Shown: one piece after another, positions 9,775-20,942 of the stretch | How positions within the stretch are numbered: position 1 is the first letter of the stretch | How the letters are laid out: every line of letters begins with the position of its first letter | Source of the DNA: Marsupella aquatica | Lineage: Eukaryota; Marchantiophyta | NCBI GenBank assembly: GCA_973895155.1 | Contig: OZ316892.1 | Location: 4,898,001-4,962,000 of the forward strand | Length of the DNA: 64,000 bases | Direction: 5' to 3' | Translations under genes and position numbers: made by a program | The notes under the pieces: model-generated | Seen by the model: only the letters and a program-made list of their open reading frames with translations | Told to the model about the DNA's origin: nothing | Databases searched by the model: none

Positions 9775-11482
9775 TGTAATATAATCAATTCATTAGAAAT
9801 GATAGAAATTTTATAAATTTTGAACTTTTTCTAACTCAAAGATGCAGTCTAGTTACCTTTTGTAGCAATTTAGATCAATTGAACACTTAATTTACCTAGT
9901 TAGCATATTAGTATAGAAGAATAGATATTTGTATGGAAGCCAACAAAATCAATGCTATGCTTCATCAGAGGCTATTGCTTGTATTGGATAAGGATCAACA
10001 ATATAAATCCTTGCTCTTTGCATGCTACCAAGAAGGAAGACTGGATGTCATTGGAGAAGCAATGCAGACTAGAAGATTCAAGAATTGGACTCCAAAACAC
10101 TTCTTCAGTAAGAATGAGCTCTATATGCAATTATCAAAATCAACCTATCTTTGCTATTTTAGTTAAATAGTTATCACGGTCAGAAAAATCTTAAACTTTT
10201 TTAGGAGGTAGTAATCACGTAGTAGAATCATCCCTAAAAGTTTCAGCTCAAACTTACACGTGGCTTGAAGTTAAAATTAATTTAGTTTTGAGGTCTAAAA
10301 AAAGTATGAAACTTTGCAAGCATAGAGACTATATGTAGTAAAATGCTATGAAAAAGTGTCACATCATTCCAACTTTCAGTTTAGAAGTTATAATTCTGAC
10401 AAAGTCACTATGTATTAATTTTACCAAAAATACGGATGCTTTGCGAAGCGTCCGCCCCAAACATTGACGCTTTGTGAAGCGTCCACTACATTTTCGACAC
10501 TTATAGTGATGTCCGTTTTTAGCATTTTTCTATTTTTTCACTTTTCAAGGATGACGGTTTTTAAGTTTTATTCAAGACCCTTCAGATATGAAAGGGCATG
10601 TCCTTTTAGTATCTCAGTTTCCTTGGGTTCTTGCTAGCCTATATGAAGTAGAATTTGTGTCATTTTCAAGTGTGAAAAAATAAACTAAGTGCCTGTGGCA
10701 TGTGCTGCAGCATTGGAATGACCTTTGCAAAGTAAAGTTTTTGTGTATTTTTGTATGGAACTTGCAAATGCAAAAGGAATTCTTCTCCCTTCCTTGGTCT
10801 GAATGATTGAGAGTTTAGATCATTGAAGTAAAATTATTTGTATGAAGTTGAATCTCAGAAGTATGAGCGAATAGATTCCTTAAGTGGTGACAACCCATCT
10901 TCTTGAGTTCTTGATGCATAGTTTTTGGCGTGACATTGCTTGTGCACGGGATGCAAAGATTGTTATAGACTCACCAGTTATTTATGACTTCTATTTGAGC
11001 ATGATGGTGTTCTGTATTCGTGACACAAAGTATTGATTGGATGCCAAAGTGATTGATTACTAGTCTCCACTCAGTACCTTTGAAAGGAAAAGTTGAGACA
11101 TGTTGACAACATTTTAGTAATCATCCTAGTACAATAATTCTTTCCAGAAATATTCTTGCGGATATACCACCCAAATCACATCAAATGAAGTATTGATGAG
11201 AATCTACCTTAGTGTTTTCCAAACTCCCTCATCATACCTCAAGATTTCATTGTGTTTTATTAATTATTTCCATTTCATTATTTTATTTACAATGTTAAAC
11301 AAACATTCAAATCTATGCCTTGCTGAGCAACCATAGTAAAAGGCTCAAACATGTGTTTTTGTTACCTTAGTCATTCATAAGTGTTAAATGATAGAAAATC
11401 ATTCTTTACTTGTTCTTCCATGGGATCGAATACCGAGTTTTGGGCATTAAATGTTGATTTATGTTCTTAGTGTGACACTACA
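9775..11482. mobile_element. Solo-LTR-like insertion A (1,708 bp), TSD TTCAT
   Basis: The insert begins TGTAATATAATC and ends GTGTGACACTACA, flanked by TTCAT at 9770-9774 and 11483-11487. The flanks are consecutive pieces of the coiled-coil frame, so the insertion is clear. It is homologous along its length to insertion B (12916-14673) in the same orientation. A CTATATGAAG TATA-like sequence lies near 10639. There is no protein-coding content. TG..CA ends with a 5-bp duplication and no internal domain indicate a solo LTR left by recombination between two LTRs. Confidence 0.85.
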
Positions 11483-11487
11483 TTCAT

Positions 11488-12910
11488 CCTCTCCAAAGCC
11501 ACTGCTTCCTCCAAATGGCTTTTATCCGACATCCCCCTTTCGGCCCCATCTCCAACTCTTTCCCAAAGATGCCGATGGCAAGTAATCAACACATATTCCC
11601 GTACTCTATGGCTTGGCAACATGAGTATATGGAGCGGTTAGGCGACATCGACATCTCCCATTGAAAGTGGGCCTTGGATCAACTTGCTTTCCTGCAAGCC
11701 ACTGGATGTCTTCTGGCCACCCTCCCCTTGGTAAGTCCTTATCCTTGTTTGGGGATTCTTCCGCCAGATCTCTGAGTTGCGCCTGCAACTCTTGAGCGAC
11801 CTACTTCATCTCATCACATTCCAAAGGAGGGACGTCTAGTGGGGGAGACTCAGGGCTTCTCTGCTGCTTCGGGTCCCCACAAACCACTCCCAAAAGTGTG
11901 GGGATGAACCGGCTGAAGCTCCTGACCCCGGGTACGGGCCGATCCTCTTCATAGTCAAAGTCTTCATCATCATAGTCCTCCACGTACGGCTACCCGTCCA
12001 GCTTGGAGCTTGGGTTTCTCCTGGTCTTCTTCTTGACTGACCGTAAATGCGGCCTCCTGTTGGAAAGAGGCACGGGGGCCGGCTTTGGCTTCGACTCCCA
12101 TACTTGCTTTTCCCTCTCTTCATTGGCACTGTTAATCTTAGGCTCTTGTTCCTTGAATTGGGTTCCAGCCTTAAGCCCCCCACGTACATCCGCACTCCTT
12201 GCTCCCGCTCTGGCCTTCTTCTTTTCGTGGCCCTGGCAAAGGGATCTTCCCTTGTTGGTCTTCTTGGGCCTGCCTCTTTAACAGTGCCCTATACCGGTTC
12301 TTGTACCGCAGCTGCAGGCCCTGTTGCTGGCTTCTCTTTCTGCAGCATCTATAGAATGTTCTGCACAACTAGTTGCTGTCTTGGCATGGGTGTTGGCCTT
12401 GGCATGAAGATCTGATCGATTGTAGGGCTGCCGAGCGGTTTGGGCTCCCTTGCCACCGGCCTCTCTTTCGACTCCTGTTCTGGTGCCCTAGCCTACAACG
12501 GAAGTACTAGTGCAAAGGTCTGACTTTGGGCATATCGGCACAACAACGGCATGTGAAATCCAAGTCAAGACATGCTCCTCTGGCCTATCACTTATTGACA
12601 TTCCTCCTTCAAGATCTTCTTCAATTGGGTGAGGAGGTACGCGTTGTAGTCCTGGCTTGGGTTTGGTCTCTCTACAAGATAGACCTATGCTTTGCCGATC
12701 TCCGACCTTGCCAAATTGCAATGCATGGTCACCCGCAGGAAATCAACAATTTCTCCTATGTACGGGTTGGTGCAGGTGTTTCAGAAAAAGCCATTCTTTC
12801 TTGATGGCCCAAAAAACGATCTGAACTCCTTATCCAATAAGTTCTTTCGGGAGTCCACCTTGGTCTTATATCCTATTGGCAAGCCAAATACCTCGGCAAT
12901 CACCTTGGGA
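11488..12910 (-). pseudogene. Coiled-coil protein fragment of inverted copy (second piece)
   Basis: On the minus strand from 12910 the sequence matches the + strand copy from LTPKVIAEVFGLPIG through KTKVDSRK, the NGFF..TCTNPYIGEIVDFLRV region, the Pro-rich joint and the RMYVG and PGVRSFSRFIPTL motifs, to SQWL-type remnants and the PMASLGKSW area near 11560. Frame changes and stops are frequent, so it is not translatable as one protein. It is bounded by the target duplications of insertions A and B. Confidence 0.75.
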
Positions 12911-12915
12911 GTGAG

Positions 12916-14673
12916 TGTAATGTAGTAGATTAGTTGAAAATGATGGAAAATTTATAAATTTTGAACTTTTTCTAACTCAAAGGTGTAATATAGCTACCTT
13001 TTGTAGCAATTTAGATCAACTGAACACTTTACCTGATGTTATGCTTCATCGGAGGCTATTGCCTCTATTGGACAAGGATCGTCATATAAATCCTTGCTCT
13101 TTGCATGCTACCAAGAAAGAAGACTGGACATCATTGGAGAAGCAATGCAGACTAGAAGATTCAAGAACCGAACTCCAAAGCACTTCATCAAAAATGAGCT
13201 CTGTGTGCAATTACCACGATCAGCCGATCTCTGATATTTTAGTTAAATAGTTCTCATGGTCAGAAAAGTTTCATACTTTTTCAGAAGGTAGTCATTACGC
13301 AGTAGAATCATCCCTGAAAGTTTCAGCTCAAGCCGACTTATAGCTAGGAAGTTAAAAATGTTTGAATCTGCTAAGTTTTTGCTGCACCGCGATTACGTCT
13401 TTACGAGTTTATGCTTTTACGTGTATACGTGTTTATGCCTTCAACACTTAGAATTTTTTCCGATTTTCTGTAGTTCTTTATTTCCGGTACTTTTTGGTAT
13501 TTTATTGAAGTACCTAAACACCTCAGAAAAGTCTGAGATTTTACCAGCATGAAGACTATACCTAAGAGAATACTCTAGGAACGTTTCATCTCAAACTGAT
13601 ATTTGGTTTAGAAACTAAAATTAGGACAAAGCCACTATTCATTAGTTTTACCGTAATGTCACTTTTACATTAGTTCACATTTGCAATACCTTTTGGTTAG
13701 TTTTATATACTAGGAACCCTCATGTGACTCTTAGGTACTACTGTAGCACACCTTTGTTATTTTTACTTTAGTTCAAGAACCCTTGAGGCATGAAAGGGCA
13801 TGTCCTTTCATTTTCTCTCTCCTTGGGTTTCTACCAGCCTATATAAAGTAGAATTTATGTCATTTGAAATGTGAAAGAATTATGTAAGCACTATGTTGCA
13901 AATTTGTAGCATGAAAAAGCTTCACTTTGTAGAGAGAAACTCTGTATTTGCATGAGTGATTAATACAAAGGAATTCTTCCCCCTTCCTTGTGTTTGAATG
14001 TTGGAGATCAAACCAGAGAAGTAAAACCTTGTGAAATGGTGAAATCTTTTGAATGTATGGAGATAGATTCCTTAATTGGTGAAGGCTATACATTTTTAAG
14101 TTCTTGATGCATAAGTTTTTGGCATGACATTGCTTTTGCACGGGATGCAAAGAATGTTATTGACCAATTACCTATGACTTTAGTTTGACGATGATGGTGT
14201 TCATTATTCGTGACTCGGAGTACCGACTGGATGCTGAAGTGATTGGTTATTAATCCTAACTGAGTACCTTGGAAGGAAAGGTTAAGATATGTTGACGGCA
14301 TTTTAATAATCATCCTAGTAAAGTATTTCATTCCAGAAATGTTCTTACGGATTTGTCACCTTAAATCATCACAAATTAAGTGTTGTTGAGGAGTTACCTT
14401 GGTCTATTCCAGACTCCCTCATCATACCTCAAGATTTTCTTGTGTTTTGTTAATTTATTCCATTTTGTTAATCGTATTTATAATGTTAAGCAAACATTTA
14501 AATCTATGCCTTGCTGAGCATCCATAGTAAAAGGCTCACCTTTGTGTTTTCGACACCTTAGTCATTCATAAGTGTTAATTGATAGAAAACCATTCCCAAC
14601 ATGTTCTTCCATGGGAACGAATACCGAGTTTTGGGCATTAAATGCTGATTTATGTCCTTAATGCAATACTACA
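12916..14673. mobile_element. Solo-LTR-like insertion B (1,758 bp), TSD GTGAG
   Basis: The insert begins TGTAATGTAGTAGATTAG and ends GCAATACTACA, flanked by GTGAG at 12911-12915 and 14674-14678. It is a diverged sister of insertion A in the same orientation. A good TATA box (CCTATATAAAG) lies near 13842-13852, roughly midway, as expected for the U3/R boundary of an LTR in the + orientation. No ORF of note is present; the short frames in it are chance. Confidence 0.85.
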
Positions 14674-14678
14674 GTGAG

Positions 14679-15771
14679 ATAGAATTATACCCTCTCATAT
14701 ACCTTGGTTGCATCTGAATCATGATCCCATGATCCCACGAATTCCAGCAAGTCTGATTTCGGCACCTCCGGCTTTAGCCAAGGTAATCTAACAAAGGTCT
14801 CCAAGCCGGATCAAGCCATGAAGCCTTGGTACTTTCGGGACTGCATGGCCATAAAACATGCATCTTCTTCTCATGCAAAATATAACTGCATCTCCTTTGG
14901 CAAGACCATCGCTCAGCCCTTCCATGTGTCATCTCTCATGGGGATGGCATTGATTGGATTGACCTCCGGTTCTCCAACCTCCTCCTGCCTCTTTCTTCCT
15001 TGCTTGGTAGGCTTTCTAGGTGCCGCCGACCTAGTTCTTTTTGCCAGGGTGGCTTCTTCGTTGATGGGTACCTTCCTCTTCATGGTGGCGGCTCCTGACG
15101 ACTCCCCCAACATCGTTGCTTTTGTCCACGTCGCCGTGGTACCCTTCAAGTCCCAATGTTTGTCGTTGCAACGGTTGATGGCCTCACGGATGCCGACGAT
15201 TATGTTATTACAGAATAGTAGGTCGTCAAGGTGTCCACAAGAACTTGTCCTTGATGAGTTCTCCTCCGAGGAAAGCAAACCTCTGCAGCTCCCACAACCT
15301 AGCGAGCTCTTGTCTTTCTTGGGCTGCTGTCTTTGGCTCCTCGTCCTCGTAGGTTCCAATGTACTCAGTTGCCCGTTCGAACGGGCATCCCCAAAAATGT
15401 GCAGCTCGGTTGACGTTGCTTATTCCTCTTTGTGTTGATGCTCGATACCTGCTTCCGCGCACAGTGTTTGCCTAAGCTCCGAACAGGTTGTTGGCTTCTC
15501 TCTGTAATCCTCTGTTGATTAGTGCTCACAAATGAGCAGCCGCCCCTGGTGAACAGTCCTTACCCCCTTCCTGCCCCGTAATCCTCTGTTGATTAGTGCT
15601 TGCAAATGAGACGCCGCCCTTGGTGAATAGTCCTTACCCCCTTCTGCCTGCCTTCACTTGGCTGCCCATTGATTACCCACTTCCGATTGTGCTTAGTATG
15701 CCCTAATCCTAATCCTACCCTCTTGTTGCCGTTACGCCGTTACTTTCGGCGCGCCCCAGCTTGGGTTCCAT
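14679..15771 (-). pseudogene. Coiled-coil protein fragment of inverted copy (N-terminal piece)
   Basis: The ATG at 15771 (minus) corresponds to the ATG at 3815 of the + copy (both MEP..). Shared blocks include SNVNRAAHFWGCPFERATEYI, the ELARLWELQ segment and AKRTRSAAPRKP, then NPINAIPMRDDTWKG. Here the codon equivalent to the first nonsense codon of the + copy is a sense codon (EEVGEPEVN). Frame breaks occur near 15226-15470 and after DDTWKG. Confidence 0.75.
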
Positions 15772-15887
15772 GGTTACACTTAATTGTTTAAGTTTTCCCT
15801 TTTTCCTCCTTATACTAATGCAATTTAGTGTACACCACCCGTGTTTACCTTTTTAAATGGCCTAGTGTTTCTAGGCTAGGCATCACA

Positions 15888-16480
15888 CTACTCTTACATG
15901 CCTGAGTGGTCTTTTGTGTAGAGCGTAGGTCTTACCCCTTGTTTATGTCCATATGGCCTTCTTTAGACAACTTGCTTGTTGCATTAGAGATTGCTCAAGC
16001 ATTTGCTATTCTTCCTAGGGGTGAGAATTTTGGTGTTAGGGTCTCTCTAGAGTTAAATTCTTTTGTGTGACCCTCCAATACATTTTACCCTAGAGCTTTA
16101 CTAGGCTTTTCAGTTTGTTGCTCATAAGGGTTTTGGGTTTGTAGTTACGGACCCCCATTAGGGGTTCCTTCCAAATTCCCTAGCACAAGGATGTGCCACA
16201 TCAGCAAGGATGGTGACAAACAAGACAGAGCAGTTTTTTGGAAAACAAAAAGGGACTTGTCATGTTTGTGTCCATATATATTCGTGTAAATTATGGGGCG
16301 CCATGCCGTAAGTATTAAGCGTAAAAAAACCCGAATACAAAGGAAGAGATGTCATTTAGTAAAATAAATTTACCATTCTGATGTTTGTCAATCATATATC
16401 AATGTTTTACATCATAATGCTTATATGTTTTTTAATTGTTTGCAAGTTTTAAAAAACCAATCGATAGAAATGTACATAGT
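15888..16480. repeat. Dispersed repeat related to 26220-26450 and 35790-35880
   Basis: The stretch with TTAGGGTCTCTCTAGAG, GTGACCCTCC and TACTAGGCTTTTCAGTTTG (about 16040-16140) is a diverged copy of 26355-26450. The following ACGGACCCCCATTAGGGG...CCACATCAGCAAG (about 16147-16220) recurs at 35799-35866. No gene is seen. It is probably old transposon sequence. Confidence 0.6.
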
Positions 16481-16489
16481 TAGAACCTT

Positions 16490-17150
16490 GTGGCTCCGCA
16501 TCGTAAAACTAAATAATCAAACTCCTTACTACTTGATGAAATCTATCAATGTTAGATTCATTGGAAAGCTCAAGATCAAGATTTAGAAACTCATGACCTC
16601 TTTAGTACTGTCGTGATCAAATCTCTCAATGTCACACTCATTGGAAAGCTAGATCAAAATTAGAAACTCATCAACTTTTTAGTACTTGACAAAATTTATC
16701 ATTGTTAGGTTCATTGGAAAGCTAGAGAAATTTGTATACTCATGATCTCTCTAATTCTTGACAAATACTCCCAATGTCACACATTAGAGCTACAGAGATT
16801 GAAAACCCCATGATCTATTTAGTACAGTGACAAAATTTGACATGAATTTTGTCAATGTCGGACTCAATGTTGGAAAAGCTAAAAGAATTCATGAACTCAT
16901 GATCAAAATTTCTTCTTGTTACACTCATTGGAAACAGGATAGGAAAGACTGGGAAATTCAAAAACTCATTTGGAATTTGACACAATTTGTCAATCCGAGG
17001 CTCATTGGAAACCTAGAAAAATTGGTATTTAACTCATGATATACTTGGTACTTGACAAAATGTATTAATTTGATGCTCATTCAAAACCAACAGAAATTCA
17101 GAAAATCATGATCTCATTTCTCACTCATCTCTCAATGAACCTTTTGTGCT
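16490..17150. repeat. Diverged tandem repeat, about 70-bp period, 8 units
   Basis: Units share ACTCATGATCT..TTAGTACTTGACAAA, then AATGTCACACTCATTGGAAA and a GCTAGA..AAATT segment. Eight imperfect units can be followed from about 16510 to 17130, with period varying from 66 to 88 bp. No coding potential is seen. Confidence 0.7.
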
Positions 17151-17388
17151 AAACACTTAGAGGCATTTTAGAAAATCATAACATTGAGAATGAATCTAAC
17201 ATTGGCAGATTTTTTCATTACCAACGAGATCATGGGCCCTCAACCCATTTGGTTCTTATAAGTTTGAGAAATGGATTGAGGGCCATTTGGACTCAAACTT
17301 CCAAGTTACCGACAATAAAATATTTGAAGGAATGAAAAAAATAATCGAGAAATGACATTCCTGTATTGGAATGTTTGGGTTGGGTTCA

Positions 17389-17392
<4 letters not shown>

Positions 17393-17433
<41 letters not shown>
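17393..17433. repeat. (GA)n microsatellite
   Basis: An uninterrupted run of about 20 GA dinucleotides. Confidence 0.98.
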
Positions 17434-17435
<2 letters not shown>

Positions 17436-18111
17436 GAAATCTAAGCTGCGAACTAATCGACAGTATTCAGGGGTCCACGAACTAATTTTTGTTGTGGGGG
17501 ACTTTCCTTGAGACTCCCCGACTCTTTGCTCTTCCTTGGGTTTTCCCTTGACGATTTCCTTCCCTTGATTGGGTCTCTTGCCTGTTTCATCGTTTGTCCC
17601 CTGGGTGGGCCCCTTTTTTTTATTTCTGGCAGTGTATTTTATCTTATTTATAAAGCACAAAGGGAGGCTAGAGTTGAGGTCTAGGTTTCTCTAGAGTGAA
17701 GACTCTAGACTGTGATTCTAGGGCCCCACCAAAATATATGTGCATAGAAAGGAGAATGATATATTTTGTATGTTAAAATGATGACATGCATGATGCTTTC
17801 TTTAATCATTTCATTAACAATTAAAGAATGTAATTAGTGAATATATTTTGTCAAACATTTCATTGTTCACTCCTCTATTCACTCTTAAAGAACTGGGAGT
17901 AGGGGCTAGTACATTTAATTACCATTTCAAATGCTGCCAGCCCTATTGCAGTAAAGGGGGAAATAAATAGTGAATGTGTGCAGAATTCTCACCAAATGTC
18001 TGCCCAAAATGGAGCCCCATTGCATGCACAAATCACCGTGACCACTTGAGGTTATTTCTTAGTATGTTTCTCAAGTTAATAGTCTGCTGTAGAAAATCCA
18101 GTTCTCTCGTT
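17434..18111. other. Intergenic, no gene seen
   Basis: Moderately AT-rich sequence between the repeat block and the EIF1AD leader. Short open frames here lack recognisable motifs. It should contain the upstream promoter of the EIF1AD gene, but no TATA box stands out. Confidence 0.4.
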
Positions 18112-18375
18112 CATACTCTTCGGCGGACGTCGACAAGAGAGGACTGGGGATGCAGAGGGCGAACAGGGAGGGGAGCCGGAGCTTTAGACAGCGGTACGTT
18201 TCGGTTTAGGTTGTGGGATATCTTGTCGTGGAAAGGTGGAAAGAAATAGCATTGGGATGGTGTTGATAAATTGATCAAGATGGCCGAAGGAGGCGAATCG
18301 TCGGAGGCGTATGTTTTCTACATCTTTTGACCACTTTTTCATCCTTCGTTTGTGTCCTGAGCGGTGTGATTCAGT
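18112..18375 (+). promoter_or_regulatory. Duplicate of the CDC48 leader and first exon; probable EIF1AD leader exon with a uORF
   Basis: This stretch is closely similar to 28063-28325, the 5' leader, first coding exon and start of intron 1 of CDC48. It retains an ATG at 18280 in the same context (ATGGCCGAAGGAGGCGAATC) and a donor GT at 18309. No other CDC48 exon follows; the next acceptor-like site is CAG at 18499-18501, just 22 bases before the EIF1AD ATG. Splicing 18308 to 18502 would give an 11-residue uORF (MAEGGESSEAH, stop). The homology is seen directly; use as an EIF1AD leader is inference. Confidence 0.65.
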
Positions 18376-18523
18376 TGTTTCTGCTCTCCCCCTAGTCTTA
18401 TTGGAACAAGTGATTGTAGGGTTTTGTAGCCACAGTTTTCTGACATGGATGGGTCGTTGCTGCTCTGTCTCTCTCTCGAAATCGTTCCATGCACGGTGCA
18501 GGCATTAGAAAGCAGAGCCAGAG

Positions 18524-19622
18524 ATGAAAGGAGGGAGAAGGAATCTGAAGCAGGGCGCCTTGAATGGGTGCCCGGAGCCTCAACCGGGAGAGTCCCTGAT
18601 GCGTGTTGTGTCTCTACGTGGTTCCAATGTAATTGAGGTATGGTAATAGCGTGTCAATTGCAATCATTCATTCCACTCATTCATTCATCCGTTTCATTCA
18701 TGTGTTCTTACACTTCGACGTTCTCTCATAATTAAGGGCGTGGTCTGTTTGCCAGGTTGAGGATGCTCAGAGGGGAAAGACACTGTGTATGCTGCCTGCC
18801 AAGTTTCGTAAAAGTTTGTGGATTAAGACGGGTGAGTCATCGCCAGCACAAAGGTTTAGGCTACTTATGAAGTCTGTGCATAGTAGGTATAGAAGACAAA
18901 CCATGCTAGGTGCTCCACTACATTGGTTGTGCTAATCTTTGCTCAAAAACCCTAGTGACCAGGTTTGATATTCTCGGACCTTACGTTGTTTTACCTGCTT
19001 TCAGCGTTAGACATAGTCAGCTACGGATTGTTTTGTGGATGTAATGACATTTGACCTCATATTGAGTTCTGTGGACGATGGAGTTGGTTTTGTAGGTAAC
19101 TATGTCCTAGTAGAGGAGGGCGACAGAGAGAAAGCTGCAGATGCAGGTAGTAAGGTTACGGGAACAATTGTCCAAGTGTTGTACGACGAGCATGTTCGGG
19201 CTCTCCGGAAAACTTCATTTTGGTATTCTGCCACTAAACCCAAACCAAATCGGTGTGGGGATGGAAACTGAATCTTTCATTAGTCTGGTCTAGATCGAGA
19301 TTAAGTCAGTCTGTAGGCATCAATACATATAGCACTAATTCCCTGTTACTTTTTGAGTTTGAAAAGTCGTTCCTGGTGGCTGAGTTTGTACCGCTGGCTG
19401 ACATTTTCCATCTGCAGGCCTCCCTCGTTTGTAGATACATCGGAAAAAGCACTCATGGCTGCTGAAACTCTTGCAATCGAAGAATGCAAAGACAACAGGG
19501 ATGACGTTAACAGTGACGAGGAGGAGGATGGATTGCCACCTTTAGAAGCTAACAGGAACAGGCAGCAACCCACAAGCCTCTGGCAAAAGTCAGATTCTGA
19601 CTCAGTCAGTGATGATGAATAA
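18524..19622 (+). CDS. EIF1AD: EIF1AD-like S1/OB-fold RNA-binding protein
   Basis: Exons 18524-18637, 18756-18831, 19096-19222 and 19418-19622 join in frame with GT..AG introns to give 173 residues, the usual size for this family. The start is MKGGRRNLK, as in other plant members. Residues about 25-105 form the eIF1A-type S1/OB fold (SLMRVVSLRGSNVIEV, CMLPAKFRKSLWIKTGNYVLV, QVLYDEHVRALRKTSFWP). The tail is acidic and ends with the plant block DGLPPLEANRNR and SDSDSVSDDE. The animal relative EIF1AD (haponin) is a nuclear protein linked to 40S maturation and stress; the plant function is little known. All four exons are open and splice sites conform, so it looks functional. Upstream leader: see 18112-18375. 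Confidence 0.9.
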
Positions 19623-20104
19623 AATGAACATGCCAGCCACATAAAAAGGGAGGTGGCTCTGTGAGATTCTTAGACCTCGGTTTCCCTATTTGCTTCAGAT
19701 AAGGCGGTAGTTAAATGGGACCTTGTGAACTCTTCGTCCAATTGGCATTATGATGCAATTCAATGAAGAATCAAAGGTGCGACCACTAGAGCCACCGGCT
19801 TCGACGATTTGAAGACTGAAGCAATGCTGTTTAATTCACAATAGCAAGGCATCCCACACAGCATTGCAAATTTGAAAGAAGATAATGTCCGAAGGGAGCC
19901 ATCAATGAGGGGGCCGTAATCTGATTTCTCAGATGTTGAAGTAAATAAGGGTTGTTTGAACCTGTCTTGATACTCTTGAGGACCAGCACAAGCCGAATAG
20001 TCTTCTTGTCTGATTTCGTTTGATTATGATGCCTGTGAAGTGTTTGACTGACAAAGCTAGCAAAGCAGAATGAAACTATCTTTGGTAAAGCACACAACGA
20101 AAAT
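19623..20104 (+). other. EIF1AD 3' region and intergenic
   Basis: This is likely the 3' untranslated region and spacer. No coding motif or repeat was recognised. Confidence 0.5.
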
Positions 20105-20623
20105 ATGGCCATGGGCTTTATCAATAAGTGCATCTCTTGGCTGGTTCACTCTTTCACTGCTGACCGGCAGGTGGGTCGTGAACCAAGCAATTTGCGATAT
20201 AGCAACGGTTTGACTGTTGAATGTAAATTTTCGCCTCTTCACAATACCAGAGTCAGCAAGGTGGAGTTGTTTGTTGGAAATGTGGTCTCGTTACTGAACG
20301 TGACATCCTATCCAATACCTACTCAATTGGAAAGGTTGGCAGTTCAACGATTGTGCAAATTTGTCATTTCCTGGCTGTACCCTACTTCAAAGGAATTCCA
20401 GACCAAAGAAACTGCTAAGTTTGGCAACACAAGGCTTGGAGGAGTCGGAGCTTTTGCAGTTTTCTCTCTGTACCCTACTTCAAAGAAATTCCAGACCAAA
20501 GAAACTGCTAAGTTTGGCAACACAAAGCTTGGAGTAGTCAAAGCGTTTGCAGTTTTCTCTCCATACCCTACTCTAAAGAAATTTCAGAAAGTGCTAAGTT
20601 TGGCAACACAAAGCTTGGAATAG
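20105..20623 (+). repeat. 93-bp tandem repeat, about 2.6 units, in an open frame
   Basis: Units starting at about 20376, 20469 and 20562 repeat with a 93-bp period (TGTACCCTACTTCAAAG, then CCAGACCAAAGAAACTGC and TTTGGCAACACAA). Because 93 is a multiple of 3, an open frame of 172 codons from 20105 contains a repeated PTSK.FQTKETAKFGNT..G motif. The final unit is shortened by a deletion. I do not recognise a protein family and do not call it a gene; it lies just upstream of the HAD-like gene and may be part of its promoter. Confidence 0.7.
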
Positions 20624-20942
20624 TCAATGCTGACGCTCCGTACGAACACCATCGTACAAAATGGAAAGGTTGGGTTTGGGTATCATTCTCGTGTGGGCCC
20701 CGAGCCCAGATGTGCCAATAGATGACCGACAGGTGGCATATCCTTGTGGCTCCCTGCAGAAGAAGGTCATGAGCACAAGAGTCGTCTTCAAATTCGCACT
20801 TGAGAAGCGACGTACTGTGAATCATACAAAATTACAACTGAGAGGGGAACGTTTTGCCAGGCTCTGTGCTCTGCTCTGATCGCTCATTGCATCGAGAGCG
20901 CCTTCACAGAAGCACATTGGGAACAAAGAGACTCAGACAAAC

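Larger units (their letters stand above)
9434..15887 (-). mobile_element. Second, inverted copy of the 4.7-kb element, truncated and interrupted
   Basis: On the minus strand the copy starts TGTGATGCCTAGCCTAGAAA at 15887, matching the left terminus of the + strand copy, and the ATG context follows at 15771. Homology to the coiled-coil frame continues through 15771-14679, 12910-11488 and 9769 to about 9470, with the gaps filled by two LTR-like insertions. It stops in the coiled-coil region, where it abuts copia integrase sequence at about 9433; the right terminus is absent. The two copies form a large inverted repeat around the copia fragment. Exact junction at the 9434 side is uncertain within about 40 bp. 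Confidence 0.7.

Noticed and set aside
9775-14673. Reading A and B as the two LTRs of one complete retrotransposon with a 1.4-kb internal region
   Set aside because: Each has its own different 5-bp target duplication, and the region between them is a piece of the host coiled-coil frame, continuous with the sequence outside.
18112-18375. A truncated CDC48 pseudogene as a separate feature
   Set aside because: Only the leader and first exon are present, joined directly to the EIF1AD gene with a usable donor and acceptor; a leader exon is the simpler reading, though not proven.
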